DNA of 64,000 nucleotides. It comes from Mycolicibacter icosiumassiliensis. Lineage in GTDB: Bacteria > Actinomycetota > Actinomycetes > Mycobacteriales > Mycobacteriaceae. Made by a program: the position numbers and the translations under genes. The stretch is from the NCBI RefSeq assembly GCF_900078685.2, contig NZ_LT546166.1, positions 1,814,719 to 1,878,718 of the forward strand, written 5' to 3'. The notes under the pieces were generated by a model, which had not been told where the DNA came from, ran no database searches, and saw only the letters and a list, made by a program, of their open reading frames with translations. This document shows, one piece after another, positions 1-11,850 of this stretch; position 1 is the stretch's first letter, and each line of letters begins with the position of its first letter.

Positions 1-476
1 AGTGCCGCCAGTCCCTCGACGTTGTGCTGGCTCAGGTCCGCCGTGCCGGTGCCGGTGGCGGCCGGCGCGCCGATGTTGCGCAGGTGCGTTGTCGCGCCGC
101 CGATCCCGGCGATCAGCAACATCCCGAAGCCGATCCCGGCGAGCGTGGCGGCGACCCGCTGGCCGCGCAGAGTCTCCACCAGGGACTCGGTGGAGTCGAC
201 ACCGATCAGCATCATCACGAACAGGAACAGCATCATCACCGCGCCGGTGTAGACGACGATCTGCACCACGCCCAGGAACATGGCGTCCTGGACGAAGTAG
301 AACACCGCCAGGATCAGCATTGTCATCGCCAGAAACAGTGCCGAGTACACCGCCTTGGCGGCGGTGACGACGCCGATGGCGCCGACCAGGGCGATGGCGC
401 CCAGAATCCAGAACGCCACCGCCTCCCCGGTGGAGGTGGCCACGACGATGTCGGCGGCGAGCAGCGTGGCGCCCAT
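1..476 (-). CDS. nuoJ: NADH-quinone oxidoreductase subunit J (partial, 3' end outside window)
   Basis: This is a membrane subunit of proton-pumping complex I. The visible 158 residues start [13 protein letters not shown] and are strongly hydrophobic, with successive membrane segments including the stretch YFVQDAMFLGVVQIVVYTGA, which is typical of NuoJ. The ATG at 476 overlaps the nuoI stop by one base (TGATG), so it is translationally coupled as the tenth gene of the nuo operon. The C-terminus lies beyond the left edge, so integrity cannot be judged. Confidence 0.93.
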   Translation of the reverse strand, partial: MGATLLAADIVVATSTGEAVAFWILGAIALVGAIGVVTAAKAVYSALFLAMTMLILAVFYFVQDAMFLGVVQIVVYTGAVMMLFLFVMMLIGVDSTESLVETLRGQRVAATLAGIGFGMLLIAGIGGATTHLRNIGAPAATGTGTADLSQHNVEGLAA

Positions 477-1045
477 CAGGCTTTGCCCTGCTTCACCCGG
501 TCGAGCATCACGAACAGATCCGGGTCGGCATCGAGCCCGGCCGGGCTGACTCTGCCCAGGTAGTAGTCTTTTTCGGTCGCGCCGGGCGGCATTGCGTGCG
601 GCGGTGCGACCATGTCGGGTTCCAGCGGCGCCAGCAGCTGGTCGCGTTCCCAGATCAGCTCGGCGCGGTTGTCGGCGGCCATCTCGTAGTTGTTGGTCAT
701 GGTCAGCGCACGGGTCGGGCAGGCCTCGATGCACAGTCCGCACCCGATGCAGCGCAGGTAGTTGATCTGGTAGACCCGTCCGTAGCGCTCACCCGGGGAG
801 AAGCGTTCCTCGTCGGTGTTGTCGGCGGCCTCCACATAGATGGCGTCGGCCGGACAGGCCCACGCGCACAATTCGCAGCCGATACACTTCTCCAGCCCAT
901 CGGGATGCCGGTTGAGTTGGTGCCGGCCGTGGTAACGCGGCGCCGTCGGCTTCTTGCGTTCGGGGTAGCCGTCGTTGATCGGCCGCTTGAACATCGTCTT
1001 CCAGGTGACGCCGAACCCGGCCAGGGCGTCTCGCAGACTAGCCAT
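476..1045 (-). CDS. nuoI: NADH-quinone oxidoreductase subunit I
   Basis: The 189-residue ferredoxin-like subunit carries two [4Fe-4S] clusters that relay electrons along the peripheral arm of complex I. Both motifs are visible: [12 protein letters not shown] near residue 54 and [12 protein letters not shown] near residue 99. The length is normal for actinobacteria. The ATG lies 5 bases inside the end of nuoH, and the stop overlaps the nuoJ start. No defect is seen. Confidence 0.96.
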   Translation of the reverse strand: MASLRDALAGFGVTWKTMFKRPINDGYPERKKPTAPRYHGRHQLNRHPDGLEKCIGCELCAWACPADAIYVEAADNTDEERFSPGERYGRVYQINYLRCIGCGLCIEACPTRALTMTNNYEMAADNRAELIWERDQLLAPLEPDMVAPPHAMPPGATEKDYYLGRVSPAGLDADPDLFVMLDRVKQGKA

Positions 1046-2267
1046 TGACGTCCTCCTTGATCCGCGATGGATTGCGTTGCGGCAGCGGTGGTGTCGGGAA
1101 TGATCCTTCGGAACTTACGACCGGCGCCGGCGACGTCGATTCATCGAGGCGGCTGTTCAACGCGCTGAATTTGCGGTGCAGCACCAGTAGCAGCACCACC
1201 GTGGTCAGCGTGCTGATGCCGGCCAGCGCCGGCTGCCAGTGCTCGTAGCCGTTGTTACGCAGGCTGCGCATCCCCGCGGCGACCAGCACCCAGGACAGCG
1301 CTACTGGAATCAGGATCTTCCAGCCCAGTGCCATGAACTGGTCGTAGCGCAGCCGGGGCAGCGTGCCCCGCAGCCAGATGTAGACGAAGATAAAGCCCCA
1401 CAGCTTGAGGGTGAACCACAGCAGTGGCCACCAGCCGGTGTTGGCGGCCGGCCACATGTTGAACGGGAACGGCGCGTGCCATCCGCCGAGGAACAGCGTG
1501 ACGGCGACGGCCGAAACCGTGGTCATGTTGATGTATTCGGCGAGGAAGAACAGCGCGAACTTCAGCGACGAGTATTCGGTGTGGAAGCCGCCGACCAGCT
1601 CGCCTTCGGCCTCGGGCAGGTCGAACGGCGCCCGGTTGGTCTCACCGACCATCGCGGTCAGATAGACCAGGAACGATGGCATCAGCAGGAAGGCGAACCA
1701 GGCCCGATCCTGGGCCGCCACGATGCCCGAGGTCGCCATCGTCCCGGCATAGAGGAACACCGACGCGAACGCCAGGCCCATCGCGACCTCGTAAGAAATC
1801 ACCTGGGCAGTGGAACGGATTCCGCCGAGCAGAGGATAGGCCGACCCGGACGACCAACCTGCCAGGACGATCCCATACACCCCGATTGAGGACATCGCCA
1901 GGATGAATAGGACCGAGATCGGCAGGTCGGCCAGCTGCAGGGCGGTGTGGTGGCCGAAGATGCTGACCTCCGGGCCGAGCGGGATCACGGCGAACGCGGT
2001 GATCGCCGGCACCGTCGAAATGACCGGGGCCATCACGTAAATCGCGCGGTCGACGTTGAAGGGGGTGATGTCCTCCTTGAGTGCCAGTTTGATCGCATCG
2101 GCCAGGCTCTGCAGCCACCCCTTGGGCCCGACCCGGTTGGGTCCGGGCCGCATCTGCATGCGGCCCACGACTTTTCGTTCGATGACGATCGCCAGGACGA
2201 CCGTCAGAATCAAGAACACGAAGACGCCCAGCACCTTGGCCAGCATCAACCACCACGGATCGGTCAT
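1038..2267 (-). CDS. nuoH: NADH-quinone oxidoreductase subunit H
   Basis: This 409-residue membrane subunit helps form the quinone cavity of complex I. It has about eight hydrophobic segments and the conserved stretches [17 protein letters not shown] and [18 protein letters not shown] chose ATG 2267 ([11 protein letters not shown]) because it overlaps the nuoG stop as ATGA. The frame stays open to 2354, but that part would lie inside nuoG. The C-terminal tail of about 50 residues is hydrophilic and overlaps the start of nuoI by 8 bases. Confidence 0.95.
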   Translation of the reverse strand: MTDPWWLMLAKVLGVFVFLILTVVLAIVIERKVVGRMQMRPGPNRVGPKGWLQSLADAIKLALKEDITPFNVDRAIYVMAPVISTVPAITAFAVIPLGPEVSIFGHHTALQLADLPISVLFILAMSSIGVYGIVLAGWSSGSAYPLLGGIRSTAQVISYEVAMGLAFASVFLYAGTMATSGIVAAQDRAWFAFLLMPSFLVYLTAMVGETNRAPFDLPEAEGELVGGFHTEYSSLKFALFFLAEYINMTTVSAVAVTLFLGGWHAPFPFNMWPAANTGWWPLLWFTLKLWGFIFVYIWLRGTLPRLRYDQFMALGWKILIPVALSWVLVAAGMRSLRNNGYEHWQPALAGISTLTTVVLLLVLHRKFSALNSRLDESTSPAPVVSSEGSFPTPPLPQRNPSRIKEDVNG

Positions 2268-4659
2268 GATCTGCGTCCAATCTGTACCGTCGCGCCGAGG
2301 GTGACCCCCAGATCCCGGTGCACCGCGCAGCCGTGCGAATTCATCGGCAGCCACACCACACTGTCCGGCATCTCGGTGATGACCAGCGGCAAGGTGATGC
2401 TGCCGTGGTCAGTGCTGACCGTGACCGGTTCACCTTCAGCCACACCGATATCGGCGGCCGTCGTCGCCGACAGGCGCGCCACCGGTTTGCGGGCGGTGCC
2501 GGCCAGGTTCGGTTCGCCGGCTTGCATCCGCCCCTCGTCCAGCAACATCCGCCAGCCGGCCAGCACGGCTTCGCCGGTGCCGGGCTGCGATGGTGAACCC
2601 GCGGCGACGTCGGGGTCGGCGACTCGCGCGCCGGACCACACACCCAGCCCTGCCAGCTCGTCGCGCGCCGCTTCCAGCGTCGCCAGACCCAGCGCGACGC
2701 CCATCTCCTCGGCGAGGACGTCGAGCACCCGTCGGTCGGGCAGGGCCCCGGTGTCACCGAGTGCGACGCCGAACCGCCGGTGGCGGCCCTCCCAGTTGAC
2801 GTACGTGCCCGACTTCTCGGCCGCGGCAGCCACCGGCAACACCACATCGGCGCGCTCGGTGACTTCACTGTGCCGCAACTCGAGGCTGACCAGGAATCCG
2901 ACCGCGTCCAGGGCGGCCAGTGCGGCCGCCGGGTCGGCCAAGTCGGTCGGTTCCACCCCGCCGACCAGCAGTGCTTCCAACGTCCCGTCGGCTGCGGCCG
3001 CCAGGATGGCGTCGGTGTCGCGCCCGGCCTGCGCCGGCAACTCGTCCGGGCTCTCGAGACCCCACACCTGCGCCACCTCGGCCCGCGCCGCCGGATCACC
3101 CAGCGGACGTCCACCGGGCAGCAGGCCGGCCAGCGCCCCGCCATCCAGTGCACCGCGCTCCCCGGCACGGCGTGGCACCCAGGCCAGCTTCGCGCCGGTG
3201 GCTTCGGCCAGCCGGACCGCGGCCGACAGTGCTCCCGGCGTGGCCGCCAGGCGCTCGCCGACCAGCACCACCGCGCCCGGCTGGCGCAGCAGCTGCCCGA
3301 CATCACCGTCATGCAAGCCGTCCAGCGCCGCGGCCTCGCCGCCGGGCACGACCGCCAGCAGGGTGCCGAACATCTTGGTCAGCCCGCGATCGGCGAACGG
3401 CGCCAGGCTGAACACCTTGGTGGCGTTCTTGCGGGCCGCCTTGCGCAGCCGCAGGAAGACCATCGGTGCTTCTTCCTCGGGCTCCAGGCCGGCCAGCAGC
3501 ACCACCGGTGCGGCCTGCAGATCGGCGTAGCTGACCTCGATTCCACGCCCGGCCACTCGGGCCGCCAGGAACGCGGTCTCCTCGGCCGACTGAGCGCGTG
3601 CCCGGAAGTCGATGTCATCGCTACGCAGCGCCACCCGGGCGAACTTGGCGTAACCGTAGGCGTCCTCGGCAGATGCCCGGCCGCCGACCAGCACGCCGGT
3701 GCGCCCATGCGCGGCGGCCAGGCCGCGCGCCGCCACCGCCGCCGCGTGCGGCCAGGAGGTCGGGACCAATTCGCCGGCGTCGTTGCGAACCAGCGGTGTG
3801 GTGATCCGGTCGCCCTGGGTGGCGTAGGTGAACGCCCAGCGGCCCTTGTCGCAGTTCCATTCCTCGTTGACGTCCGGGTCTTCGCCGGCCATGCGTCGCA
3901 GCACCTTGCCGCGCCGGTGGTCGGTGCGTTCGGCGCAGCCGCCGGCGCAGTGCTCGCAGACGGTGGGTGTGGACACCAGGTCGAACGGGCGGGCCCGGAA
4001 CCGGTAGGAGGCACCGGTGAGCGCCCCCACCGGGCAGATCTGCACGGTGTTACCCGAGAAGTAGGAGTCGAATGGTGTGTCGGTGTAGATGCCGACTTGC
4101 TGCAGGGCGCCGCGATCCATCATCTCGATGAGCTTGTCCCCGGCGATCTCGTTGGCGAACCGGGTGCAGCGTGCACACAAGATGCAGCGGTCCCGGTCAA
4201 GGAGCACCTGCGAGGAGATGTTGATCGGCTTGGGGTAGTGGCGCTTTTCCTCTTCGAAGCGAGTCTCGGTGCGGCCGTGCGACATCGCCTGGTTCTGCAG
4301 CGGGCACTCACCGCCCTTGTCGCAGGTCGGGCAGTCCAGCGGGTGGTTGATCAGCAGCAGTTCCATCACCAGGTGCTGGGCACGATCGGCTTCGGGGGAG
4401 GTGTGCTGGGTGCGCACCACCATGCCGTCGGCGGCGGCCACCGCGCACGACGGCTGCGGCTTGCGCTGGCCTTCCACCTCGACCATGCACTGCCGGCACC
4501 AGGCCACCGGGTCCAGCAGTGGGTGGTCACAGAACCGCGGCACCTCGATGCCCAACTGCTCGGCAGCCCGAATGATCAAGGTGCCCTTGGGAACCGTGAT
4601 CTGTTGGTCGTCGATGGTGAGCGTCACCGACTCCTGGCCGTCCGGCTGAGAAGTTTGAG

Positions 4660-4663
<4 letters not shown>
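2264..4663 (-). CDS. nuoG: NADH-quinone oxidoreductase subunit G
   Basis: This 799-residue iron-sulfur subunit of complex I starts at GTG, which overlaps the nuoF stop (GTGA). The N-terminal domain has the [2Fe-2S] ligands C45, C56, C59 and C73. It is followed by the His/Cys set around [15 protein letters not shown] and the CILCARC ... CPVGALT cluster motifs. A further [12 protein letters not shown] motif begins the molybdopterin-oxidoreductase-like domain, which fills the remainder and has no expected catalytic role here. The open frame and length match mycobacterial NuoG. Confidence 0.96.
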
Positions 4664-5993
<1,330 letters not shown>

Positions 5994-5997
<4 letters not shown>

Positions 5998-6836
5998 TTC
6001 GCGCCCCCGCTGGTGTTGCTGCCGGGCTCCGGTGCGCTCATTCCGTGCTCGCGGGCCACCAATAGGCCGGCCAGCGTCGCCGGGCCGACGCCGCCTTGGC
6101 CGTCGTCGGAGCGTTCGTCGGGGAAGCCGGCGAGAATCCGTTCGGTGGCGGCGAAACTGCACAGCGGCATCCCGCGGGTGGGCCGCACCTCGGTGTCGTC
6201 GCGCAGCTTGTCGACCAGTTCGCGGGCCGATTCCGGGGTCTGGTTGTCGAAGAACTCCCAGTTGACCATCACCACCGGCGCGTAGTCGCAGGCGGCGTTG
6301 CACTCGATGTGCTGCAGGGTGACCGATCCGTCCGGGGTGGTCTGATCGTTGCCGACCCCCAAGTGCTCCTTGAGGCCCTCGTAGATGGCGTCGCCGCCCA
6401 TCACCGCGCACAGCGTGTTGGTGCAGACGCCGACCAGGTAGTTGCCGGTGGGATCACGCCGGTACATCGAATAGAACGACGCGACGCCGGCGACGTCGGC
6501 GCTGGTCAGGCCCAGCAGCTCCGCGACGAACGACAGGCCGGCCGGGGTGACGTAGGAGTCCTGCGATTGCACCAGGTGAAGCAGCGGCAGGATCGCCGAG
6601 CGCGGCTGCGGGTAGCGGCCGATGATCTCCTTGGCGTCGGCCTGCAGCCGGGCTTGCACGTCGGGGGAGTAGCTGGTCGGCGCGCCGGGGTGATTGAACT
6701 GATTGGGCTCTTCGGGTTGGCGGCCCAGCTGCAGAAAGACCCGCCTGCCGTCGGTCCCGGCGGTCGGCGGCATCAACCGGCCGCGCCCGGTCTTGTTGAC
6801 GCCGACCTTGTCGATCTCGCCGCCCGGCGCGCTCAC
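5994..6836 (-). CDS. nuoE: NADH-quinone oxidoreductase subunit E
   Basis: This 280-residue thioredoxin-like [2Fe-2S] subunit of complex I has the ligand pattern CTNTLC followed by [14 protein letters not shown] 6836 overlaps the nuoD stop (GTGA) and gives an N-terminal extension of roughly 25 residues before the conserved body. An internal ATG ([12 protein letters not shown]) could be the real start. The tail after the conserved domain is low-complexity, as in other mycobacterial NuoE proteins. Confidence 0.93.
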
Positions 6837-8158
6837 CGGTCCACCCCGCCCATGACCGGGTCGATGCTGGCGACCGCGGCGATCACGTCGGCGATCAGCC
6901 CGCCCTCGCTCATGGCGGCCACTGCCTGCAGGTTGGTAAACGACGGATCCCGGTAGTGCACCCGGTAGGGGCGGGTACCGCCGTCTGAGACCAAGTGCCG
7001 CTGATCGCCGACGTGATCGCCGCGGTCGCCAGCATCGACCGAGACGAACACCTGCCCCGGTGGCACCCACAGATCCTCGGTGACCCGCTTGAAGTGGTGG
7101 ATCAGACCTTCCATCGAGTGGCCCATGATCCAGCCGATGTGCTCGCGGGAGTTGCCCTGCCCGTCCGGGCCGATGGTCAGGTCGCCCGGCCAGGCGATCT
7201 TGCGGTCGGCGACCATCACCGGCTCTCCGTGCAGCTTGGCCAACTTCTCTACACACTGTTCGACGATTTTCAGGGACTCCTTGATCTCTGCGATGCGGAT
7301 CAGGTAGCGGCCGTAGGCATCACAGCCGTCATCGGTGATCACATCGAACTCGTAGTCCTGGTAGCCGCAGTAGGGCTCCGCACGGCGCACGTCATAGGGC
7401 AGGCCCGTCGAGCGCAGCACCGGACCGGTAATGCCCAGAGCCATGCACCCGGTCAGGTCCAGATAGCCCACGCCCTTAGTGCGGGCCTTCCAGATGTAGT
7501 TCTCGGTGAGCAGGTCCTCGATGTCCTTGAGCCGCTTAGGCATCAGCTTGAGGAAGTCGCGAATCATCGGGACCGCCTCGTCGGGCAGATCGACCGATAC
7601 CCCTCCGGGCCGGACGTACTGGTGATTCATCCGCAGACCGGTGATCGCCTCGAAGATATCGAGCACCAGTTCCCGTTCCCGGAAACCGAACAGCATCACC
7701 GAGAGCGCGCCGAGCTCCATGCCACCGGTCGCGAGCGCGACCAGGTGCGAGGACATCCGGTTGAGCTCCATCATCAAAACCCGGATGACGCTGGCGCGCT
7801 CGGGGATGTCGTCGGTGATGCCGAGCAGCTTCTCCACACCGAGGCAGTAGGCGGTCTCGTTGTAGAACGGCGCCAGGTAGTCCATCCGGGTCACGAACGT
7901 GACGCCCTGGGTCCAGTAGCGGCTCTCCAGGTTCTTCTCGATGCCGGTGTGCAGATAGCCGATGCCGCAACGAGCTTCGGTCACAGTCTCGCCCTCGAGC
8001 TCGAGGATCAGTCGCAGCACGCCGTGTGTCGACGGGTGCTGGGGTCCCATGTTGACGACGATGCGTTCGCCGGGGTCAGCGGCCTTGGCGGCCTCGACCA
8101 CCTGATCCCATTCCTGCCCACCGACGTTGAGGACGGTGTGCGGCGTGTCGGTGCTCAT
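6833..8158 (-). CDS. nuoD: NADH-quinone oxidoreductase subunit D (with rearranged C-terminal motif)
   Basis: This 441-residue 49-kDa-type subunit forms part of the quinone-binding site. Most of it is canonical, for example [14 protein letters not shown] near residue 36 and the C-terminal [18 protein letters not shown]. Residues about 375-388, where the family has an ESPRGELG-type motif, instead read [14 protein letters not shown]. That stretch is encoded by a 39-bp exact inverted copy (7000-7038) of the gene's own 3' region (6861-6899). The frame is preserved. If real, the change probably impairs the subunit; it could also be an assembly artefact. ATG 8158 overlaps the nuoC stop by one base. 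Confidence 0.93.
   Translation of the reverse strand: MSTDTPHTVLNVGGQEWDQVVEAAKAADPGERIVVNMGPQHPSTHGVLRLILELEGETVTEARCGIGYLHTGIEKNLESRYWTQGVTFVTRMDYLAPFYNETAYCLGVEKLLGITDDIPERASVIRVLMMELNRMSSHLVALATGGMELGALSVMLFGFRERELVLDIFEAITGLRMNHQYVRPGGVSVDLPDEAVPMIRDFLKLMPKRLKDIEDLLTENYIWKARTKGVGYLDLTGCMALGITGPVLRSTGLPYDVRRAEPYCGYQDYEFDVITDDGCDAYGRYLIRIAEIKESLKIVEQCVEKLAKLHGEPVMVADRKIAWPGDLTIGPDGQGNSREHIGWIMGHSMEGLIHHFKRVTEDLWVPPGQVFVSVDAGDRGDHVGDQRHLVSDGGTRPYRVHYRDPSFTNLQAVAAMSEGGLIADVIAAVASIDPVMGGVDR
6861..7038. repeat. 39-bp perfect inverted repeat inside nuoD
   Basis: Bases 6861-6899 and 7000-7038 are exact reverse complements over 39 positions, separated by 100 bp. The first arm encodes the expected NuoD C-terminal segment [13 protein letters not shown]. 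The second arm occupies the place of a conserved motif. Chance identity of this length in coding DNA is negligible, so one arm was copied from the other. Confidence 0.97.
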
Positions 8159-8853
8159 TACTTGTAAGCCCTCCGCTGGTCCGGCGGCGGTATCTGTGCG
8201 CCCTTGTACTCGACCGGGATGCCGCCCAATGGATAGTCTTTGCGCTGCGGGTGACCATGCCAGTCGTCGGGCATCTCGATTCGGGTCAGCGAGGGGTGGC
8301 CGTCGAAGATGATCCCGAAGAAGTCGTAGGTCTCCCGTTCATGCCAGTCGGTGGTGGGGTAGATCGCGAACAGTGACGGAATGTGTGGATCCGCATCGGG
8401 GGCAGCGACTTCCAAACGGACGCGGCGGTTGTGGGTGATGGATCGTAGCGGATATACCGCGTGCAACTCGCGGTCGGCGTCGCCGGGGTAGTGCACACCG
8501 GAGACCCCGAGGCTCAGTTCGAAGCGCAGCGCCGGCTCGTCCCGCAGCAACTGGGCCACTGCCGGCAGCTGCGCGCGGGGGACGTAGAGGGTCAGTTCGT
8601 CGCGGTACACCACGACTTTCTCGATGGCGTCGGCGAATTCGATCCCGTTGCGCTGCAGGGCCGCGGCGAGGGTGTCGACCAGATCGTCGAAGTAGCCGCC
8701 GTAGGGCCGTGGGGTCTCGCCGGGGAGGGCGGCCTCGGTCACCAGGCGCCCGTATCCGGACGTGTCGCCGGTGCCCGTCGCGCCGAAAAGGCCGTGGCGG
8801 ACCTTGATTACGTCTTCGGGTCCGTTTCGGTCCTCACCGCTTGCCTCGCTCAC
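8158..8853 (-). CDS. nuoC: NADH-quinone oxidoreductase subunit C
   Basis: This 231-residue 30-kDa-type subunit of complex I bridges NuoD and NuoB. The family signature around [20 protein letters not shown] and the following [16 protein letters not shown] is present near the C-terminus. GTG 8853 overlaps the nuoB stop (GTGA) and matches the expected mycobacterial length. The stop TAA overlaps the nuoD ATG. Confidence 0.95.
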   Translation of the reverse strand: MSEASGEDRNGPEDVIKVRHGLFGATGTGDTSGYGRLVTEAALPGETPRPYGGYFDDLVDTLAAALQRNGIEFADAIEKVVVYRDELTLYVPRAQLPAVAQLLRDEPALRFELSLGVSGVHYPGDADRELHAVYPLRSITHNRRVRLEVAAPDADPHIPSLFAIYPTTDWHERETYDFFGIIFDGHPSLTRIEMPDDWHGHPQRKDYPLGGIPVEYKGAQIPPPDQRRAYK

Positions 8854-9404
8854 CGCAGCAACCCCCTCAGCTCCCAGGTGGACGGGGCCGACAGAGCGGC
8901 CTCCTCGGTCGCGGTGATCACCTGTTCCCGGTTGGCGCCCAAGGGCATCGAGCGAATCTTCTCGTGCAGCTTGAGGATTGCGTACATCAGCATCTCCGGC
9001 CGGGGCGGACAACCGGGCAGGTAGATGTCGACCGGGACGACATGGTCCACGCCCTGCACGATTGCGTAGTTGTTGAACATTCCGCCCGACGATGCGCACA
9101 CGCCCATCGACAGCACCCACTTGGGCTCCACCATCTGGTCGTAGATCTGGCGCAGCACCGGTGCCATTTTCTGGCTGACCCGGCCCGCCACGATCATCAG
9201 ATCGGCCTGGCGCGGTGAGGCCCGGAAAACCTCCATCCCGAATCGGGACAGGTCGTAGTCGGGGGCCATCGTCGACATCATCTCGATCGCGCAACAGGCC
9301 AGGCCGAAGGTCGCCGGCCACAGTGACCCGGTGCGGAAATACCCGGCCAGATCTTCCACGGTGGACAGCAGGAGTCCGCTCGGCAGCTGCTCTTCTAATC
9401 CCAT
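8850..9404 (-). CDS. nuoB: NADH-quinone oxidoreductase subunit B
   Basis: This 184-residue subunit holds the terminal [4Fe-4S] cluster N2, which reduces quinone. The ligand motifs are visible as the LACCAIEMM tandem cysteines, GVCASSGG and PGCPPRPE. It begins at an ATG 22 bases after the nuoA stop, which is the only real gap between genes in this operon. Confidence 0.97.
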   Translation of the reverse strand: MGLEEQLPSGLLLSTVEDLAGYFRTGSLWPATFGLACCAIEMMSTMAPDYDLSRFGMEVFRASPRQADLMIVAGRVSQKMAPVLRQIYDQMVEPKWVLSMGVCASSGGMFNNYAIVQGVDHVVPVDIYLPGCPPRPEMLMYAILKLHEKIRSMPLGANREQVITATEEAALSAPSTWELRGLLR

Positions 9405-9426
9405 GTCTAAGCCCGCCTACTCCCAC

Positions 9427-9804
9427 TCAATCCCAATTCAGACCGCCGCGCCGCCAGACATAGGCGTAGGCGACGAACACGATGACGGCGAACAGCACCA
9501 TTTCGATGAGGGCGAACACTCCGAGCCCGTCGAAGGCAACTGCCCAGGGGTAGAGAAAAACGATCTCGATGTCGAAGACGATGAACAGCATCGCGGTCAG
9601 GTAGTACTTCACCGGGAATCGCTGCCCGGGCGGGGAGTGCGGCCCGCTGACCGGCTGGTCGGTGGGCTCGATGCCGCACTCGTAGGCTTCTAGTTTCGAC
9701 CGGTTGTAGCGTGAGGGGCCCACCAGGGCGGTGGCGACAACGGAAAATACGGCGAAACCGGCGGCTAGCGCGGCGAGGACCAGGATCGGCAGGTAGAGGT
9801 TCAT
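9427..9804 (-). CDS. nuoA: NADH-quinone oxidoreductase subunit A
   Basis: This 125-residue membrane subunit with three hydrophobic segments is the first gene of the operon. It carries the conserved YECGIEP motif and the RFPVKYYLTAMLFIVFDIE stretch. A purine-rich GGAAGGGAA lies about 16 bases before the ATG. The operon promoter should lie between 9805 and 9963, but I see no convincing -10/-35 pair there. Confidence 0.96.
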   Translation of the reverse strand: MNLYLPILVLAALAAGFAVFSVVATALVGPSRYNRSKLEAYECGIEPTDQPVSGPHSPPGQRFPVKYYLTAMLFIVFDIEIVFLYPWAVAFDGLGVFALIEMVLFAVIVFVAYAYVWRRGGLNWD

Positions 9805-9963
9805 GCTCAGTGACGTAGTTCCCTTCCGGGCGCCGATGTGACTTCAGGCACAGCCTAGTCTGCTGTCACGGGGCGGTTGGGAAGAATCCGAAATTGCCGA
9901 CAACTGTGACGGGCATCACCTGTAGCGGTAACGGCGACAGGGGAATTCGTCTCTGAGGCTGCC

Positions 9964-10368
9964 CTAACTAGCGGGCTGGCCGCGCAGCAGACCCAGCACC
10001 GCGTGGCTCAATTCCATCGGGTCAATCGGGTGGGCCACCGCGGCGTCGGCGTGTGACCATTTGGCCAGCCAGACGTCGTCGGCGCGGCCGGTCAGCACCA
10101 CGATCGGCGGGCACGGCGTGATCTCGTCCTTGAGCTGTTTGCAGATGCCCATCCCGCCGGCGGGGGCCGCCTCCCCGTCCAAGATGGCCAGGTCGATTCC
10201 ACCGGCATCCATCTGCCGGATCACCACCGGTTCGGTGGCGACCTCGACGTAACTCAGCTCAGGTAGGTCCGGGTGCAGCTGCTTGCCCAACGCAGTCGTA
10301 ACCCGGGCACGGGTCGCGGCGTCGTCACTGTAGACAAGGATTCGCAGCGCGGCATTGGAGTCGGACAC
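9964..10368 (-). CDS. Receiver-domain (response-regulator-like) protein
   Basis: The roughly 134-residue protein is a single CheY-like receiver domain without an output domain. It contains the acidic pair at LVYSDD, a probable phosphoacceptor region LAILDGE and a VVLTGR beta strand. Its size and its position just upstream of nuoA match Rv3143 of M. tuberculosis as I recall it. I chose GTG 10368 (start of SDSNAALRIL) by family length; an ATG at 10404 would add 12 residues. The signalling partner is unknown. Confidence 0.82.
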   Translation of the reverse strand: MSDSNAALRILVYSDDAATRARVTTALGKQLHPDLPELSYVEVATEPVVIRQMDAGGIDLAILDGEAAPAGGMGICKQLKDEITPCPPIVVLTGRADDVWLAKWSHADAAVAHPIDPMELSHAVLGLLRGQPAS

Positions 10369-10455
10369 GGTCCAGATGCTACTGCGCAGGTCCAGCCGAT
10401 ACATCGGGTTTGGAGCAGCACCGTCGAAGTGATTGTCGCGCAGGAACTCTAGGAG

Positions 10456-11850
10456 CTATTGGGCGTATCCCGGATGGTCGATCGCCAGCCGATGCTCCAC
10501 CAACGTGTACAGGCAGGCGGTGAGCGCCTCGGGCCGGTCGTCGAGATCTCCGGCCCGGATGGCGGCGGCCAGCTCTGTCTCATCGGCGAACCCCAGGCTG
10601 GCCAGTGCCTCGGCGACGACGCCGCCGGTGGTGTCGCGTAACTCCCGTTCGACGATACGCAGCGCGTTGGCGGCCACCCGGGCATGGAAGCGGACTTGGC
10701 CGTCGGTGACGGCATCGCTGTCGCGGTTGACCAGCGCCGTGTCCAGGAATTCGGTGACCGCGGCAACGAGTTCGGCCGCGGTGGGGCGGCGGGCCGCGGC
10801 GCTCATGGCTGGCTGCGCTGATGGCCCGCCTCCTCCGCCCGTCGCTGCGCTCCGCACGTCGTCGCCGGGTGCGTCGAGCATGCGCAATAGGTCCCACTCG
10901 GTTTCGGAGACCCGCCGGCCGATGGTCGCCAGTTCCACCGAACGGGTTTGGCCGCTCAGGTGACGCTGCGCCTGATAGCGGCAGATGATGCCCCACCGCA
11001 GCGTGCCCAACAGCAGCCACCAGTCGAATCGATCCCGATCGACGGCGCAGCCGCCGCTGGCCTGCTCATAGGCGGCCAGGAGAGCGTCGATTCCGCCGAG
11101 CCCACCGGCGGCACGCTCGAGCGGCGCGCCGAACCGCCAGGCCCGCAGACAGAACCAGGCCAGGTCCTCGAGGCCGTCACCGAGGTGCACCAGCTCCCAA
11201 TCCAGCACCGCGGCCAGGTCACCGCTGTGCGAGACCATGAGGTTGCCCATCCGAAAATCGCCGTGGACCAGCTGAGCCGGCACCGGCGGCGGACGATCGG
11301 CGGCCAGGCGCCGCAGCGCCCACTCGAAGACAGCGGTGGTATCGGGCAGCGCATCGAGCTGGGTGCGGCAGGCGGATAGCTGGTCGTCGGCACTGAGCGC
11401 GACACCACCCGGGTCGGCCCGATGGATCGCAGCCAGCGCCTGCGCGCACTGGCGCAGCAGCCGTTCGCGTCCGGCATCATCGAGCTGGCGCTCGATGCGG
11501 CGAACCACCGTCTCGCCGTCGATCAAATCGCAGATCAGGTACGGATTCCCCAGTGCTGCAGCGGAATTATCGGCCACCAGCACGTGCGGAACCGGAGCGC
11601 CGGCCTGGCCTGCGGCGCGCTGGGCATGCGCCTCGAGCTCCATGCTGGCATGAAGCTCCTCGGTCGGCCCGGTGCGCAAAATCAGCGCCCGGCGCCGGCC
11701 CGTGCCCGTGACGGCATCGAAAGCCCAGGTGACCCGGCTGGCTCCGCCGGTCAGGGCGCGCAGGCCCTCGACCGCGACGGGGCCCAACACCGGCCTCAGC
11801 ACATCGGCCAGCCGGTCGGCGAGCTGATCGGCGCGCGCACCCGGTTTCAT
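10456..11850 (-). CDS. APH-type phosphotransferase with C-terminal DUF6285-like domain
   Basis: The 464-residue protein has an aminoglycoside-phosphotransferase fold at residues about 20-290. The catalytic loop LVHGDFRMGNLM and the metal-binding AVLDWELVHLGD are both present. A Gly-rich linker leads to a second domain of about 115 residues like the one often fused to such kinases. Its ATG overlaps the stop of the acyl-CoA dehydrogenase (ATGA). This pairing resembles ACAD11 and the LvaA system, in which the kinase phosphorylates 4-hydroxyacyl substrates, so a role in hydroxyacyl-CoA breakdown is more likely than drug resistance. Confidence 0.85.
   Translation of the reverse strand: MKPGARADQLADRLADVLRPVLGPVAVEGLRALTGGASRVTWAFDAVTGTGRRRALILRTGPTEELHASMELEAHAQRAAGQAGAPVPHVLVADNSAAALGNPYLICDLIDGETVVRRIERQLDDAGRERLLRQCAQALAAIHRADPGGVALSADDQLSACRTQLDALPDTTAVFEWALRRLAADRPPPVPAQLVHGDFRMGNLMVSHSGDLAAVLDWELVHLGDGLEDLAWFCLRAWRFGAPLERAAGGLGGIDALLAAYEQASGGCAVDRDRFDWWLLLGTLRWGIICRYQAQRHLSGQTRSVELATIGRRVSETEWDLLRMLDAPGDDVRSAATGGGGGPSAQPAMSAAARRPTAAELVAAVTEFLDTALVNRDSDAVTDGQVRFHARVAANALRIVERELRDTTGGVVAEALASLGFADETELAAAIRAGDLDDRPEALTACLYTLVEHRLAIDHPGYAQ

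Noticed and set aside
10456-11850. Aminoglycoside-resistance kinase
   Set aside because: The fold is APH-like, but the operon context, partner acyl-CoA dehydrogenase and C-terminal DUF6285-like domain point to acyl metabolism.
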